Positions 1 to 10,924 of a stretch of 64,000 bases of DNA are shown here, piece by piece. The notes under the pieces are model-generated. The model saw only the letters and a program-made list of their open reading frames with translations, made no database searches and was not told where the DNA came from. Location of the stretch: the NCBI GenBank assembly GCA_963932465.1, contig OZ010793.1, positions 255,389,333-255,453,332 of the forward strand. The letters run 5' to 3'. A program made the translations under genes and the position numbers. Numbering within the stretch: position 1 is the stretch's first letter; each line of letters starts with the position of its first letter. This DNA comes from Maratus speciosus. Lineage: Eukaryota > Arthropoda > Arachnida > Araneae > Salticidae.

Positions 1-359
1 GCATAATTTCTGTCTCTAATACTTTGTTTACAAAGAAAAGAAATATATGTGTTATGCTAAAACCTAAGTATTATGCCGTGATTTAAAAATAAATGAAAAG
101 TGCAAAATTACTTTTTTATTTATAATAATTCGGGTATAAACAATAATACCAAAATATTATGCCGTGATTTAAAAATATAAAAAATAAATGAAAAGTACAA
201 AATTATTTTTCTAAATATATTTATTTTGATTTAAGTAATTATATGGCATTAAAAATTGAATTTAATAAAATATTTTAATAAGTTCTTATATAATGATTTC
301 TAAACTTTTTATTGAAAATTCTATTAACTGAAATTTTCTAAAATTAAAGCTGATGCAAT
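1..359. other. AT-rich sequence, no gene seen
   Basis: Very AT-rich sequence with a short internal duplication: the phrase attatgccgtgatttaaaaa occurs near 70 and again near 155, each followed by aaataaatgaaaagt. No coding signal was seen. Confidence 0.5.
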
Positions 360-659
360 AATTCTGTGACCACATGTCTCCACTTCTGCACATCACCCCC
401 AACGAAAAAGTGGACTTTCCCAATATTCGTTCTTCCGTAGGGAGCCATCTAGGAATAAGACGCTAGTGCTCTGGACTTCGAAGTACAGTTTACAAGTATT
501 GCGATTACAGTGCCATCTGTTAACGGCTTTTGCAACTTCTGTATAACATTTTTACAGCTTAGCTAATAAACAAACTGTTTACCGCATAATTCTATCGATT
601 TTTGTTTTTGAGATATTTAACTTTGAAATCAGGGTCTTATTCACTGGACACCCTGTATT
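360..659. mobile_element. Truncated DNA-transposon end (…ggacaccctgta)
   Basis: A less AT-rich block ends in ggacaccctgta at about 647-658. The same terminal motif, on the same or the opposite strand, ends the elements at 21959-23114 and 59725-61820. No matching left inverted repeat is visible upstream, so this looks like the right half of a TIR transposon or MITE. No coding sequence was recognised. The family assignment is inference. Confidence 0.4.
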
Positions 660-869
660 AATATAATGCATATAAGAGGAGTAGGCGTCATGTAAAACCA
701 TAGGAATTAAACATGGCGGCTGAAATTCGAATGACAAACATTTTCTGGAATTCTTGCAATTTACTTACTATTCATCATATAAAAGTGTGTTTGATGTAAC
801 TTTCTATGCAGTTTAGGTTAAAATTGTCATTTGTAACTTTCCAACATTGTTGAAAAGTATTTATGAATT

Positions 870-1440
870 CAGTTTGTGTGGCTGTCTGCCTTGCCATACA
901 TACGTAAATATAGTCAGATTGCAATGAATTTTATGTATGTTATTGATATTCACTATAGCATGTTCGGTATTGAAAATGAAGTGTGTATCAGTTATAGTTC
1001 CTTTACAGGGACATTCAAAAGAATTATGTTGCATTACAACCTATTGGTGGGAGAAAAATCGCTTGCAGTAGTGTTTAATAATGTTTCACAATTTCAAATA
1101 CATTGAAATTTATATATATCGCTGAAGTACAGTACAAGATGCTTAGCATAGAATATAGTATGAATAGCGTTCATTGTTCATTTGCAGGGACAATCAAAAG
1201 AATTTCTTTATATTACAGTCTATGGGGGAAAATCATTTGTGGTTCATTCAAGTTACACTATTTTCAACATATTAAAGTTTATATATCTGTGAGATGCTTT
1301 CCAGGATACTTATTACTCAGTATGGTGTGCATAGTGTTCATCGTTCATATAACAGGGCACAAAATAATAAACATTACTCCATGCACAATTATTGCTGGTA
1401 GTGTGTTTTCAATTCTTGTACATGTTTTTAAATAATTTTT
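870..1440 (+). repeat. Dispersed repeat family copy, two sub-units
   Basis: Two related sub-copies (about 880-1100 and 1103-1300) share a phrase order: a start like cattgaaatttatatat, an inner phrase like gacattcaaaagaatt, and an end like ttacaacctattgggggaaaa. Related copies in the opposite orientation lie at 12130-12330, 12885-13125 and 56850-57120. A stretch near 963-1000 is almost identical to the reverse complement of 12897-12945, and both can be read as a peptide containing FGIENEVCISY. No known protein family was recognised, so this is treated as an interspersed repeat and not a gene. Confidence 0.6.
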
Positions 1441-2029
1441 TTTCTATTAGTTAGTGTGTATAAATTCTAGGGCTATATAAAACATCTAAAGTATATTTCT
1501 GTCTATTAATGGAAATTGCCAAAGGGGAATTTGCAATTGTGCGATGTGTTTCGCAATTGAATTAAATTTTAGTGCACTATGTATTATGATTGCTCAAACA
1601 AAAAAAATATCACACAAAATATCTAGGAGGATTGTACAGCAAGTATTGGAGTAATGAAATGTGTTAAATAAGCAATACCTTTAAAATATGTCTATATAAA
1701 AATTAAAAATTTCATAGAACAAAGTGAGATATTCAAATTGCTTTCAACCAGTTTTTAAAATGGGTTTCATGACAAAAATGTATAAAGAGCGATTAACTCA
1801 GCTTATATTAACATATGTGCAATTATATGTACTGTATTTTCGGGAATTCCCGCCACACCCACCGTAAGCACCGCATGAACGAAAATCTGTTTTTTAAGTA
1901 TATCGATGTAAGTGCTGCACCCAAGGAGCTGATATTTATACAATCTCTAAATTCCAGAATCGTTCCGGCCGTGGCTTTTCTGGATTTTAGAGGTCTTGAA
2001 ATATCGTATAGAGTAGAGACACTTAGAGG
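1441..2029. other. Gene-free AT-rich stretch
   Basis: No coding signal, RNA gene or transposon end was recognised. It leads into the GC-rich repeat that begins near 2030. Confidence 0.4.
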
Positions 2030-2310
2030 CCGAAATTTTCAGGTCGGGGCCTGGCCTGAAATTTCTAGGCCCAGGCTCGGCCCGACTCGTAGAAAAAAAA
2101 AAATCGACCCGGACCAGCCCGATACAGAAAATTAAAAGTTCAGTGCAGCCTGCACAACATAAATATTGGCCCGACCCGGTAAAAAATTAAAAGTTCGGCC
2201 CGGCCCGGCCCGGCCTGATATAACAGCTAAAAGATTGGCCCGGGAACAACTCGGAAAAAGGTTAAAATATCAACCCAGCCCGAGTAAATTTCTACAAAAC
2301 ATACATCGAT
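2030..2310. repeat. GC-rich degenerate repeat (GGCCCG motif)
   Basis: Several degenerate units, each a run of ggcccg/cggccc motifs followed by an A-rich piece such as aaaaattaaaagttc (near 2040, 2095, 2165, 2200 and 2235). The cytosine- and guanine-rich runs stand out sharply from the AT-rich surroundings. Related units lie at 2838-3085 and, weakly, near 3600 and 4080. Confidence 0.65.
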
Positions 2311-2837
2311 TTGGTTAAAAATTTGTCTCGTACGAGAAGCTCTGACCAAAAATATTTATCTTAACTTTTTTTTTTCATGTTTATAATTTTCATTTTTATA
2401 GAAGTGCCGCAGGCTGTGATGTTTATTTTTTTTAATGAATCTCCATTTCTTGTATGCAAATGTTTCAGTTATCCTTAATGTTGTTAATCCATTCTCTATG
2501 TATTGAAGTGTTAAAAATCTGAAAAATGCTGTACAGTAAAATCTGCTAAGACAGAATTGCATAGAAAAGAAAAACAAATGTGTTATAGCCAAGATGCCTT
2601 CTTAGTAAGTGTAAATGTATTATATATTCTTTTCTTATGTATTAGTATATTAATTTTGCATGGATCAACACGTTGTTAAGTTTAAAACAGGATTCTGTCA
2701 TAGGCAGGTTCTTTTCACACGTTTTACTATATTTTAATAAGCATATGAAATCTACTACTCTTTAAAAAGAATAAATTTTAATGTGTAATTGTTGAATAAT
2801 GGCGCTTTAAAAGTGCATGCATTTTTTGCAAAAAAAT

Positions 2838-3085
2838 TTTTGGCCCGGGCCTAATTTTACTGACTCCTGAACTGACCAGGCTACGACGAGACAATGATTT
2901 TCATACGGACTGGATCAAAAATAAGACGGAAAATTTTGGATTGTGAAGACTAGGAATGAAACCAGTCCCGGCTCCGTGCAGAAAAAATAAGTTAGGTCCG
3001 GCCTGGCCCTTCAGAAAAAAAGTAAGGCCTGAACCCAGTCCGGCCAGAACCTTCAGAAAAGAGTATGACCCGGCCCGATCATTTA
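2838..3085. repeat. GC-rich degenerate repeat, second block
   Basis: Units such as ggcccgggcctaatttt (2842), gtccggcctggcccttcagaaaaa (from about 2996), cagtccggccagaaccttcag and gacccggcccgatc. The unit plan matches the block at 2030-2310. The 2311-2837 interval between the blocks is AT-rich with no gene seen. Confidence 0.6.
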
Positions 3086-3569
3086 TAAAAATAACTTTGT
3101 AAGTTTTTAAAAATATTTCTTGCTCAGAATTTAGACTTTCCTTTTCATTATAAAAATATATATCATAAGTTTAAGGAAAGAGAAGGAAATCCACGAATCC
3201 ACTTAGCATTAAAAAAATCTCTTATCTTGTTACCTCTTTTTTCTACTGCATTCAAGGTTCTTTTCAAAGAAAGAAAACTGAAACTAATCAGTCAACTACA
3301 GGTCAAGGTCATAGAGCAGAACGTTCGGTGAAGAAAATGGAGTGAATTTGAAATCAAATGTTTTTTTCTTCTAGTTGAGTGAAGAGATAACAAAATTGTA
3401 TGTTTGTTTTATAGTTATAAATACATACTTGAGTGATTTTATTAGGCGCTTCTTTAAAAATAAAGATTATAAACATGAAAAAAAAGATAAATAAGTATTT
3501 TTGTTCAGAACTCTTAGTACGAAACAATTTTTAACAATATAAATGTAAAAATCAATGTTTTGAAGAAAT

Positions 3570-4115
3570 TCAGTCAGGTTGGGTTTTTTTTTTTTTTTTG
3601 TACAGGCTGGGCCGATTTTTTTTATCCTATGGATTGGCTACTTTATGCAAGGGAAAACACCTGCTCGCTAATGTTAATCCTATGGAAGAATTTTTTTTAA
3701 ATGCATAATTCGCATTTCAGTATACTTAAATGATTTTTTTTTTTTTTTTTTTGTATCTTATAGCTGAGGTCGGTGAAAAAGACCCTTTTTCAATTTTGTT
3801 TACAGATGTTTTTCGTAGTGTTCTTTAATTTTCGGAATCAGTTTTGAAAGTGAAAGTATTCTAGTAAAAAAAAATTTCTAAATACAATTGAAAAAGTAAA
3901 AAAGGCTCTTTGTAAAGCTTGACCTCAGCTATCCAATGCAAAAAAGACCATTTAAAAATAATGGAATGAGAATGAGATTTAAAAAAAAAAAAAATCTTTC
4001 TTAGGATTTACATTAATAAGCCGGTGTTTTTGCGTGAGTAAAATTCCAGCATCGGCTCAAGTTTGAATTCATTTTGCCTGGTCGAGTCAGGTACGGACCT
4101 CTATTTTAGGGGCCA
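3570..4115. repeat. Large imperfect palindrome (hairpin MITE-like)
   Basis: Two arms face each other. Outer arms: gggaaaacacctgctcgcta near 3650, opposite its degenerate reverse complement near 4000-4040 (aagccggtgtttttgcg). Inner arms: atagctgaggtc near 3760, opposite gacctcagctat near 3920, with agaccctttttc opposite aaaaaggctctttg. Homopolymer T and A tracts also mirror each other (3730s and 3980s). A GC-rich GGGCCG piece sits just outside on the left. No ORF was recognised. Confidence 0.6.
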
Positions 4116-4388
4116 GGTTTAAAAAGAGTCCGATACTGAAAAAAATAAAGAAAAATCTTGCTCTTCAGTGTTTTTACTGTGTATTAGGAGATCCAGGATT
4201 TGAGATTTCTGTATTAAGAGACCAGTAGTTTCACAGAGTCAGCACTCTGCGAGCAGTTTTGCTTTGCAAGTGGGAGGAAAGGATGTTATTAGAGGCAAAG
4301 ATTGCGATATCTGTACATTCCAGTATCCGTAGGGTAAAGTAATTATTGACGGATGCGTGGAAAATGTAATCATTTTTAACTTGAGAAC

Positions 4389-4396
4389 CTGTGAGA
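4389..4396. repeat. hAT target-site duplication, left copy (ctgtgaga)
   Basis: Identical to 10515-10522 and directly abutting the left TIR. The perfect match suggests a relatively recent insertion. Confidence 0.85.
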
Positions 4397-4930
4397 TAAA
4401 GGTCAAAATTGGGAAATTTCACTAGCGGCCAGTGGCCAGTAGTAGCAGTTTCTACATTGGCCACTTTTTAAAAAGCAGTGGCCACTCTTTTTAGTTAAAA
4501 ATATTAAACGTGAATGGTACTTAAAAAAATCAGATATTGTTATGTAAAATTAAATAGTTCTAATATATATGTTAATATTATTAATATATAATATAAAATG
4601 AAATCAGAGATCTTATTTTGGTTTTGGAGGAAAATATTATTCCCCAATTACTTAGAACAATTATGCACATTTTAATTTACTTATGTAAAAATCATTATAC
4701 AAAATATTACTTACCATATTGATATTAAGATGGATAAACATAGAATTTAACAAAAACTGCACATTTCATAAATTTTAAAGGATTTTTGTAAATATGAACA
4801 AGAAATGAAATTAAATTTTAAAATGTTTAATGAAAATTGAAGTTTTGCAGTCACAGAGAATTTAATACAGTTTTATAATAAAAAAAGAATAAATATTAAG
4901 AAAAATGATAAGAAAATTAAGAAAATAAAT

Positions 4931-7357
4931 TTATTTCAAATTGGGCCTTCGACTTCTAATTGTGTCTGACCACCACAATTCTAAAGCATCACTTGGATTA
5001 AATTCATCCAATTTACAATCAGACTTTTTAATTTTCAGTCTGTATTCTAAAGTCTCTTTCGTCATTGAAAGAGCTCGATCATCTAAAATGTAACTAAAGT
5101 TGCTCCATACACGTTCCACTTCAGCATTGCTGGGTGGAATTGTAAGAATGATTTCTACAATTTGCCTGATTGTGTTCACATGTTGAAAATGTTCCGTCTG
5201 AAGTTTTTTATATAAATCTTTCAGACTTATTTCAGGTCTGAAATTTTCTGAAAGAATGTCTCTGAACTCCTTCCATTCTGAAATGGCATGTTGGGTTGAC
5301 AGATGGAAAATTGAACAAAATTCAGCAATTTCAGGCTCACCGAAATTTTCAGGCAAAATTGGAGGGAAATACACTGTATTCAAAATTTTGGATATTTTTA
5401 TAATGACAGAACTAGTTTCTTCATTATTAAAAAAACGCTTTTTTATAATTTCATGTGCTTTTTCGCATAAATTCATGAAATTATTTTCATCCTTATCCTT
5501 ATTTCTCTTGCTCTTTTCATTACGTAATACAACATTTTTGTATACTAAATCATTTGTAGCATCAGTGCTATTTAAAAATTAATTCAGATGCTTCTGATTT
5601 TCATTTTGCTGCGGAACAGCAGTGAAACCGTGCAAGACAATTTGGAGACTTTTAACCGATTGTACAGCCTGTACAATGTCCAGGTCTGCTGTTTCTAACT
5701 TCTTAGACGTTGTTGAAAATGTTGTTACGAAGTCTGCAAATGCATAAAAGAAGTGCAACACTTCATACGTTGTTAAGTCTGAAAGCAGACTTTTTGCCAT
5801 TGTTTTGATGTTGCTTGAATATTATGCAGAATTATGGTCTGACACAATATTTGTCAAGTGCTGAACAACAGCATTATAATTTCTAACAACTGGCATCACT
5901 GCATTTTCTAAAGAATCAGCCCATCTTGTGTCACATACCGGTTTAAATGTAATTAACTTTACATTAAGCACCTCGCCAGCTCTTGCCAGTTATCGAGAAA
6001 CTTTGGGCTGGTTCTATAAAATGTGCTAAGTTGCTTAATGAATGCCATGCATTTCACTGCTGCAGCATTGCCTTTAATGGAATCTTTTAAACATAGATCT
6101 AAAACGTGGTTGTAGCAGTGAATAAATGTTGGTGAGTCAATGAGCTTCACAATGCCATTGTGTTTTCCTCCATTGACTGATGCCCCATCTACTGTCATAC
6201 AAATAAGTTTTTCTTCCCAATTCTCAAGTCCTGCACCATCTAAACAGTTTGTTATAACATCCGCTATGCCAGATGCAGTGGCATTTTCGATGTTGCACAG
6301 TCCAATGAAGGAATTTGTTATTTTTGAAGTTTCCTTGTTTACATACCTCACAACAACAGCTTCATATTCTGTACACTTTTTCGACGTACTGCCATCTGTC
6401 ATTATAGACAGAAATTGTGCTTTATTTATTTGAGAAATAATTTTATTTTGGAACGACAGTGCCACATACTTGAGAAGAACTTTAAAAGATATATCATTTT
6501 GATACGTTTTTCCTAAATTAGCTCCATTCATTTTTTGCAGTTCACACTCAGACGAAAATTCGTTTGCTGCTCTGTCTTTCATCGCGAAATAAAAAACAAT
6601 TCTGAAAAGATTTTCCATTTTTTGTTTAGTATTCATATCCATTTCTATTAGCTTTTGATAGACTGGAGCTGCTTCAGTAGGCTGTCGACTTGCTTTAGCT
6701 ACTTCTGCACACCTAACATGAGCAGAGCTGGAAAAGTGGCAGTCTACTGTCTCTTTTTTAGGGCGAGGAGGTTTAAAATTTTCATGTCCTTTCACAAAAT
6801 TAGAACAAGATTTCAGTCCCATTCTAGGTGCAAATTTCGTGCATGCTTTACACCACATACCCCAATCATCTTTAGGATCAATAATCAGATTTTCTAATCG
6901 GTCTTCAGTTGCCTTTTTGTCATCTTTAACCATTTTCCACTCTTCTCGATAATATCTTTTTTTTTCCGTGATCTCTTTTTCTCTTGGCTGTACATGGGCC
7001 TTTTGAATTGGAATACTAAAAACATCAGTATTATCCATTGAATCCACTTCTGATACAGTTGTTGGCGGTACCTGAATATTGGGTCCAGCTACAGGTGTGC
7101 ATGGAAATTCTGTAACATTATTTGGGTCATCTACTGAATCTACCTCAGATACAGGTGGTGGTTGTGCTACTTGCATACTTTGTACAGACATAATATCCAG
7201 TTGTGTATATGACAAATTTGTATCAATTGTGTCGTCTACTGAATCTGCCTCCTCGGGTACAGCTTCCAATGTAGATGAAAATGTTTTATCCTTATTTGGA
7301 TCATCCTTGCCCTCTGAATCAACTGCAGGTATAGGCTCAGGTGTGGGTGTACAAATC
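4931..7357 (-). pseudogene. hAT transposase exon 2 (ZNF862/KIAA1586-like), frameshifted
   Basis: This is the main coding exon of the hAT transposase. In order it holds a low-complexity acidic N-terminal part with repeated SEVDSVDD-like units, a zinc-binding segment near exon residue 140-170 (WCKAC followed by DCHFSSSAH), the first catalytic Asp in IMTDGST, the second in MTVDGASVNGG, a CYNH helix motif, CDTRW, and the C-terminal hAT dimerisation part with the third acidic residue in NAEVERVWSNF. The exon begins at 7357 after a 3' splice site (tatatatag). It is broken: one frameshift near 5960-5975, before CDTRW, then in-frame stops near 5815 and 5580. The frame is otherwise open to the stop at 4931. 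The zinc-finger-plus-hAT plan resembles ZNF862/KIAA1586-type proteins. Few lesions over about 800 codons imply recent loss of function. Confidence 0.85.
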
Positions 7358-10071
7358 CTATATATATAAAAAAAGGAATTGTTAGTTGTAAAGCTTTTTG
7401 TAAAGGCTTTTCTTAGCTACACAGTGAGCTATTTAAGTTATTTATTTAATTGTCTTTACTTTTGCTCTATCTGTTGCATTTTTTAATTTGGTTGTGAAAC
7501 TATTGAGCCTCTTTATTTTTTTCTTTGTTTTTAAAAAAGAAAAAAGATTTAGCAAAACAATTTAGTCTACTGGAAAAAAAATATATATGTAGTAGTAATA
7601 TTGTTTTCTATTTTGCAAATATATATATATATGATTTAAAACTTTGTCACATGCAACAGCTTCCACCAATGAAAAAAGAAAAAAAAAACTGTTGACACAC
7701 TATGGCATATAACAAATGAAATTACTATAAAAAAAAATAGTTGGAATGCTTGAAAATTGAAAATAAAAGCCTGACTTTTGTAAGAATAGGCATACAACTC
7801 TAGAAAGGTTAAATAAAAAAAAAAATAAATAAATAAATAAATAAAAAATGAGAAAGGAAATTGATTAAAAGGAGTATTTTATGGCTGACAAGTAAGTATT
7901 AACTCTTTCCTCCCTCTTTAAAAATTTTTTTTTTAATTTATTATGTAAATATAATAAACTTGTAAAAAAAAATGGAATGAGTTCAGAAATGAATAACCAT
8001 TCATTTACCACAAGAAAAGAAGTATTTGTATAATTAAAGCAGATATGGAAGAAATAAGAGGCAATTTCATTTCCTTTTAAGTTGTATATATTAATAAAAT
8101 AAGTTGAATGCAAATGCTAATATTCATATTGTGGATGGAGAAGGATTCAACAGCATAAGTACCCCCACCCACCCACCCACCCACCCAATTTTCATTATCT
8201 TCATATTAATACTGCTATGCATCATGCATGGAAACTTATGTAAATATAAACTTTAATAAACATGATTTTTCTTTAGTGACAGTAAAACACCAAGGTTCAA
8301 TTCAATAAACTCAGGAAAAAAAACTTTACATTTTCTTTTAAAATAAAACACATATGAAATAAATATGTTGCAGTTTTATATCTTTTCAGGTTTCTGATTT
8401 TAATAAAATAAGTTAAAAATAAATGCTGGAATTCATGTTGTAGATGGAGCAGGATTGTAAACCCCATTTGATCAGATGTTTAAAGAATGTATTTTTTATT
8501 CCTGTACAGAATTCAAGACTGGAGAAATTCAAAACTTTTTCCTAGACTTTCATTAACATCATTGTCAATAAACATCGTTTTTACAAAATTTAAAAATATT
8601 TTTTCGCTTTTTTTCCCCCTGTGCCTCTAGAAATCTTAAAATAATTATTTAGCTTAATTTTGTGAAAAGTAACTGATCTGCGGACTTTTGTGAAAAAAGA
8701 AGAGAGAGAGAAAAAAAAGGGGGGGGGGGGGGGAGAAAATCGTATGCGTAAATACCTTACAAAATATGCACATGTTTCTAATATTTTAGTTATAATGGCT
8801 AAATTATTAGTTTCTTAAGTATATCAAGAATATATTATGTTTACTGATTTATAGAATCGCGGCATTCTGGGCAAACTGATAAAATGTATTCAATTTTTAA
8901 GGATCAGAGAAGGAAAAATCACAGGTAAACCTCATGCCTCTTACTATCAGCAAAATTTTCTAAATATGCTTTGTATGGAAAAAGATAAAACTTTATTAAG
9001 GGATTTATTAAAAGATAACACATTGCATGCGGGCATATTTCGCCGTGGACGTGCGAGTAGCGGACATTTTTTTTCCGAATTTAATCATTCAGCAAGAGTA
9101 ACAACTCGAAAACTATTTTTTGTTGTTCGTTTTAAGAAACTTTCTTTTAATTTACACTCAAATATATGCTCTAAGATTATTATTATTTTTAAAAATGAAT
9201 TTTTTTGAATAGGCAATTATAGAATTGTGAAGTAAAAATGAAAGCTCTCCAGCACATGTCTATTAAAAATGTACTTTTTAGTCGTTTTATGCAGAAGTTA
9301 CTAACCTCAAAAAACGTAAAAGTACGTTTCTCACATGTTAGCAGTAGATCGATGGTAAAGATTTTTTAAAAATGTTCATGGAATCTTGTAAAGAAAAAAG
9401 AATGAACTGAATGTAATGGGAAAAGTAACTAAGAGAAAAAGTTTTTTTTTCTTTCTCTCCCTAATATGATAAAAAGTAAAGTGTTCGAACCACAGAATTA
9501 CAGCTTTAAAAATTATGCAAGCCAAAAACAGAAAAAAAAAAGGGGGGGGGGGGGCACAAAAGTAACATGAGTCTATTCCTATCAAAATAGAAAGGTAACA
9601 AAAAAATATTTTTTGTAATGTGAACGATCTAATTTTATCGTCATCAAAACTTTCGTTATACAATAGGTAATTGGAAGTTTTTAAAAATTTAAATGATTTA
9701 AAAAATGGACAAATTGAATGTTATTTTAAAAAATATATATATTTTTTAATCAAATAGAAATTGTGAATCATCAATCAAATAGATTGTGTTTCCAAATACC
9801 GCATAATGAAATTTTATGTAGAAAATATCCTTTATATATTTTCTACTTTTTAAAGAAACTAATGCTTTCTTTTATGCTGAATTTTATTTTTTATTACATT
9901 AAAGAAATTAATTTGAACTGTGTCGCTTACTCAAAACAAACAAGTAGCGAAATTTGCGATATTCTTTAAGGGGAAAAAAAATAAGTGACATAAATACAAA
10001 TTAAATAAATGAAAAGACCGTTGATAAAAAATAAATTAGGAAAACAGTCTGATAATATTTGAAGTCCTTAC
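7358..10071 (-). other. Intron of the hAT transposase gene
   Basis: The donor is AAAAG|GTAAGG (GT at 10071-10070) and the acceptor is tatatatAG at 7359-7358. The exon phases join exactly: AG from exon 1 plus G from exon 2 makes an Arg codon. The 2.7-kb intron is AT-rich. It contains an ACCC microsatellite (8160-8187), G runs at about 8719 and 9543, and a diverged duplication (near 8040-8155 and 8350-8455, both with a tggatggag-like phrase). No further gene was seen in it. Confidence 0.7.
8160..8187. repeat. (ACCC)n microsatellite
   Basis: Tandem cccaccca units within the hAT intron. Confidence 0.8.
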
Positions 10072-10154
10072 CTTTTAGCAAAATAAGCAGTTATCGCAGA
10101 CTTGCCGTTGCCTTTCAGGATTTTTCTTTTTCTCCCACTTGCACGTTCTTCCAT
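10072..10154 (-). CDS. hAT transposase exon 1
   Basis: A short first coding exon that starts at an ATG (10154-10152), giving MEERASGRKRK, and ends in SAITAYFAK plus two bases of an Arg codon, directly before a consensus donor GTAAGG. The basic stretch followed by a short ITxYF-like motif resembles the N-terminus seen in zinc-finger hAT proteins (KSITSFF-type). The phase matches the exon 2 acceptor at 7357. The open frame continues upstream to another ATG at 10280, but the later start fits the family better. It lies about 360 bp inside the right TIR, leaving room for a promoter. Confidence 0.7.
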
Positions 10155-10514
10155 GTTATTTGTCTGTAGTAAAATCTGTCCGTAAAATACTTTTGCGAAC
10201 GATAAGAATGAAATGGTTGAAGGTTGATTTCTCTGTATGTCAGTAGGCGGGGTGAAAGTTCGATAGAGATCGTAGTTCATTGGCCTTCAGGATTTCGGGA
10301 GGATGACGCGAAAACGATTGCCGATCTTACGTGAAACAGTAAGACAGGGAGTCAAAAGCAAGCGTATTTGAGCGTATTGGGCTGAATTTTTTGGAAATTT
10401 TAAGGCATGAGAAAAGTGGCGACTAGAGTGGCGATTGACAGATCATTTTTTAGTCGCCACTTTTTATCATTCAGTTGCCCTGTGGCCGGTGGCGACCGTT
10501 AATTTTGACCTTTA

Positions 10515-10522
10515 CTGTGAGA
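10515..10522. repeat. hAT target-site duplication, right copy (ctgtgaga)
   Basis: Identical to 4389-4396 and directly abutting the right TIR. Confidence 0.85.
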
Positions 10523-10924
10523 TAAATGTTATTCATCCCTCTGATTGTTTAAAAATAAACAAATACCATTTCTCGGACATCTGCGATTGAGAGAAGTTTT
10601 CTAAAGTTTTGGTACCAATTTGAGAGCACGAAACTTGATCAAAGGGGAAAAAAATGGCGTCTTAAGATATTGGTATAATAAAAAAAATAAAATAAAAGAT
10701 GCCATAAGACATTGCTGTAAAAGGAAAAAATCACCGTAACTGCTTCCCTGGCGTAAGAGCCGCACTTGGAATATTTTATACTTTCAAACTCGTATGCCCC
10801 GCGGCTCATATGCCCAAAAATACAGTACCTGACTTACACACTTCAAGTTTACAACAGAGTATTTTTGAACAGTTCCGCATACCCGACGGAATAATTCTCT
10901 GGTAGAGAGTATATTTTAGCATAT
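10523..10924. other. Gene-free stretch right of the hAT element
   Basis: AT-rich flank. The 10740-10830 part is richer in G+C (accgtaactgcttccctggc and following). No gene or transposon end was recognised. Confidence 0.35.

Larger units (their letters stand above)
4397..10514 (-). mobile_element. Full-length hAT DNA transposon with 8-bp TSD
   Basis: The element starts with taaaggtcaaaatt at 4397-4410 and ends with the exact reverse complement aattttgaccttta at 10501-10514, giving 14-bp perfect terminal inverted repeats. Both ends are flanked by ctgtgaga (4389-4396 and 10515-10522), an 8-bp target duplication as expected for hAT. Subterminal regions at both ends carry several gtggcgac/agtggccac motifs in both orientations (4425-4490 and 10418-10498), typical of hAT transposase-binding sites. 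Inside lies one transposase gene on the minus strand: exon 1 at 10072-10154, a long intron, and exon 2 at 7357-4931. The 4500-4930 interval is AT-rich 3' non-coding sequence of the element. Length is 6118 bp. Confidence 0.9.

Noticed and set aside
870..1435. Two ORFs near the left end as candidate genes
   Set aside because: They coincide with a dispersed repeat present at three other loci; no known protein family.
5256..7369. Plus-strand ORFs across the hAT region
   Set aside because: Antisense shadows of the minus-strand transposase.
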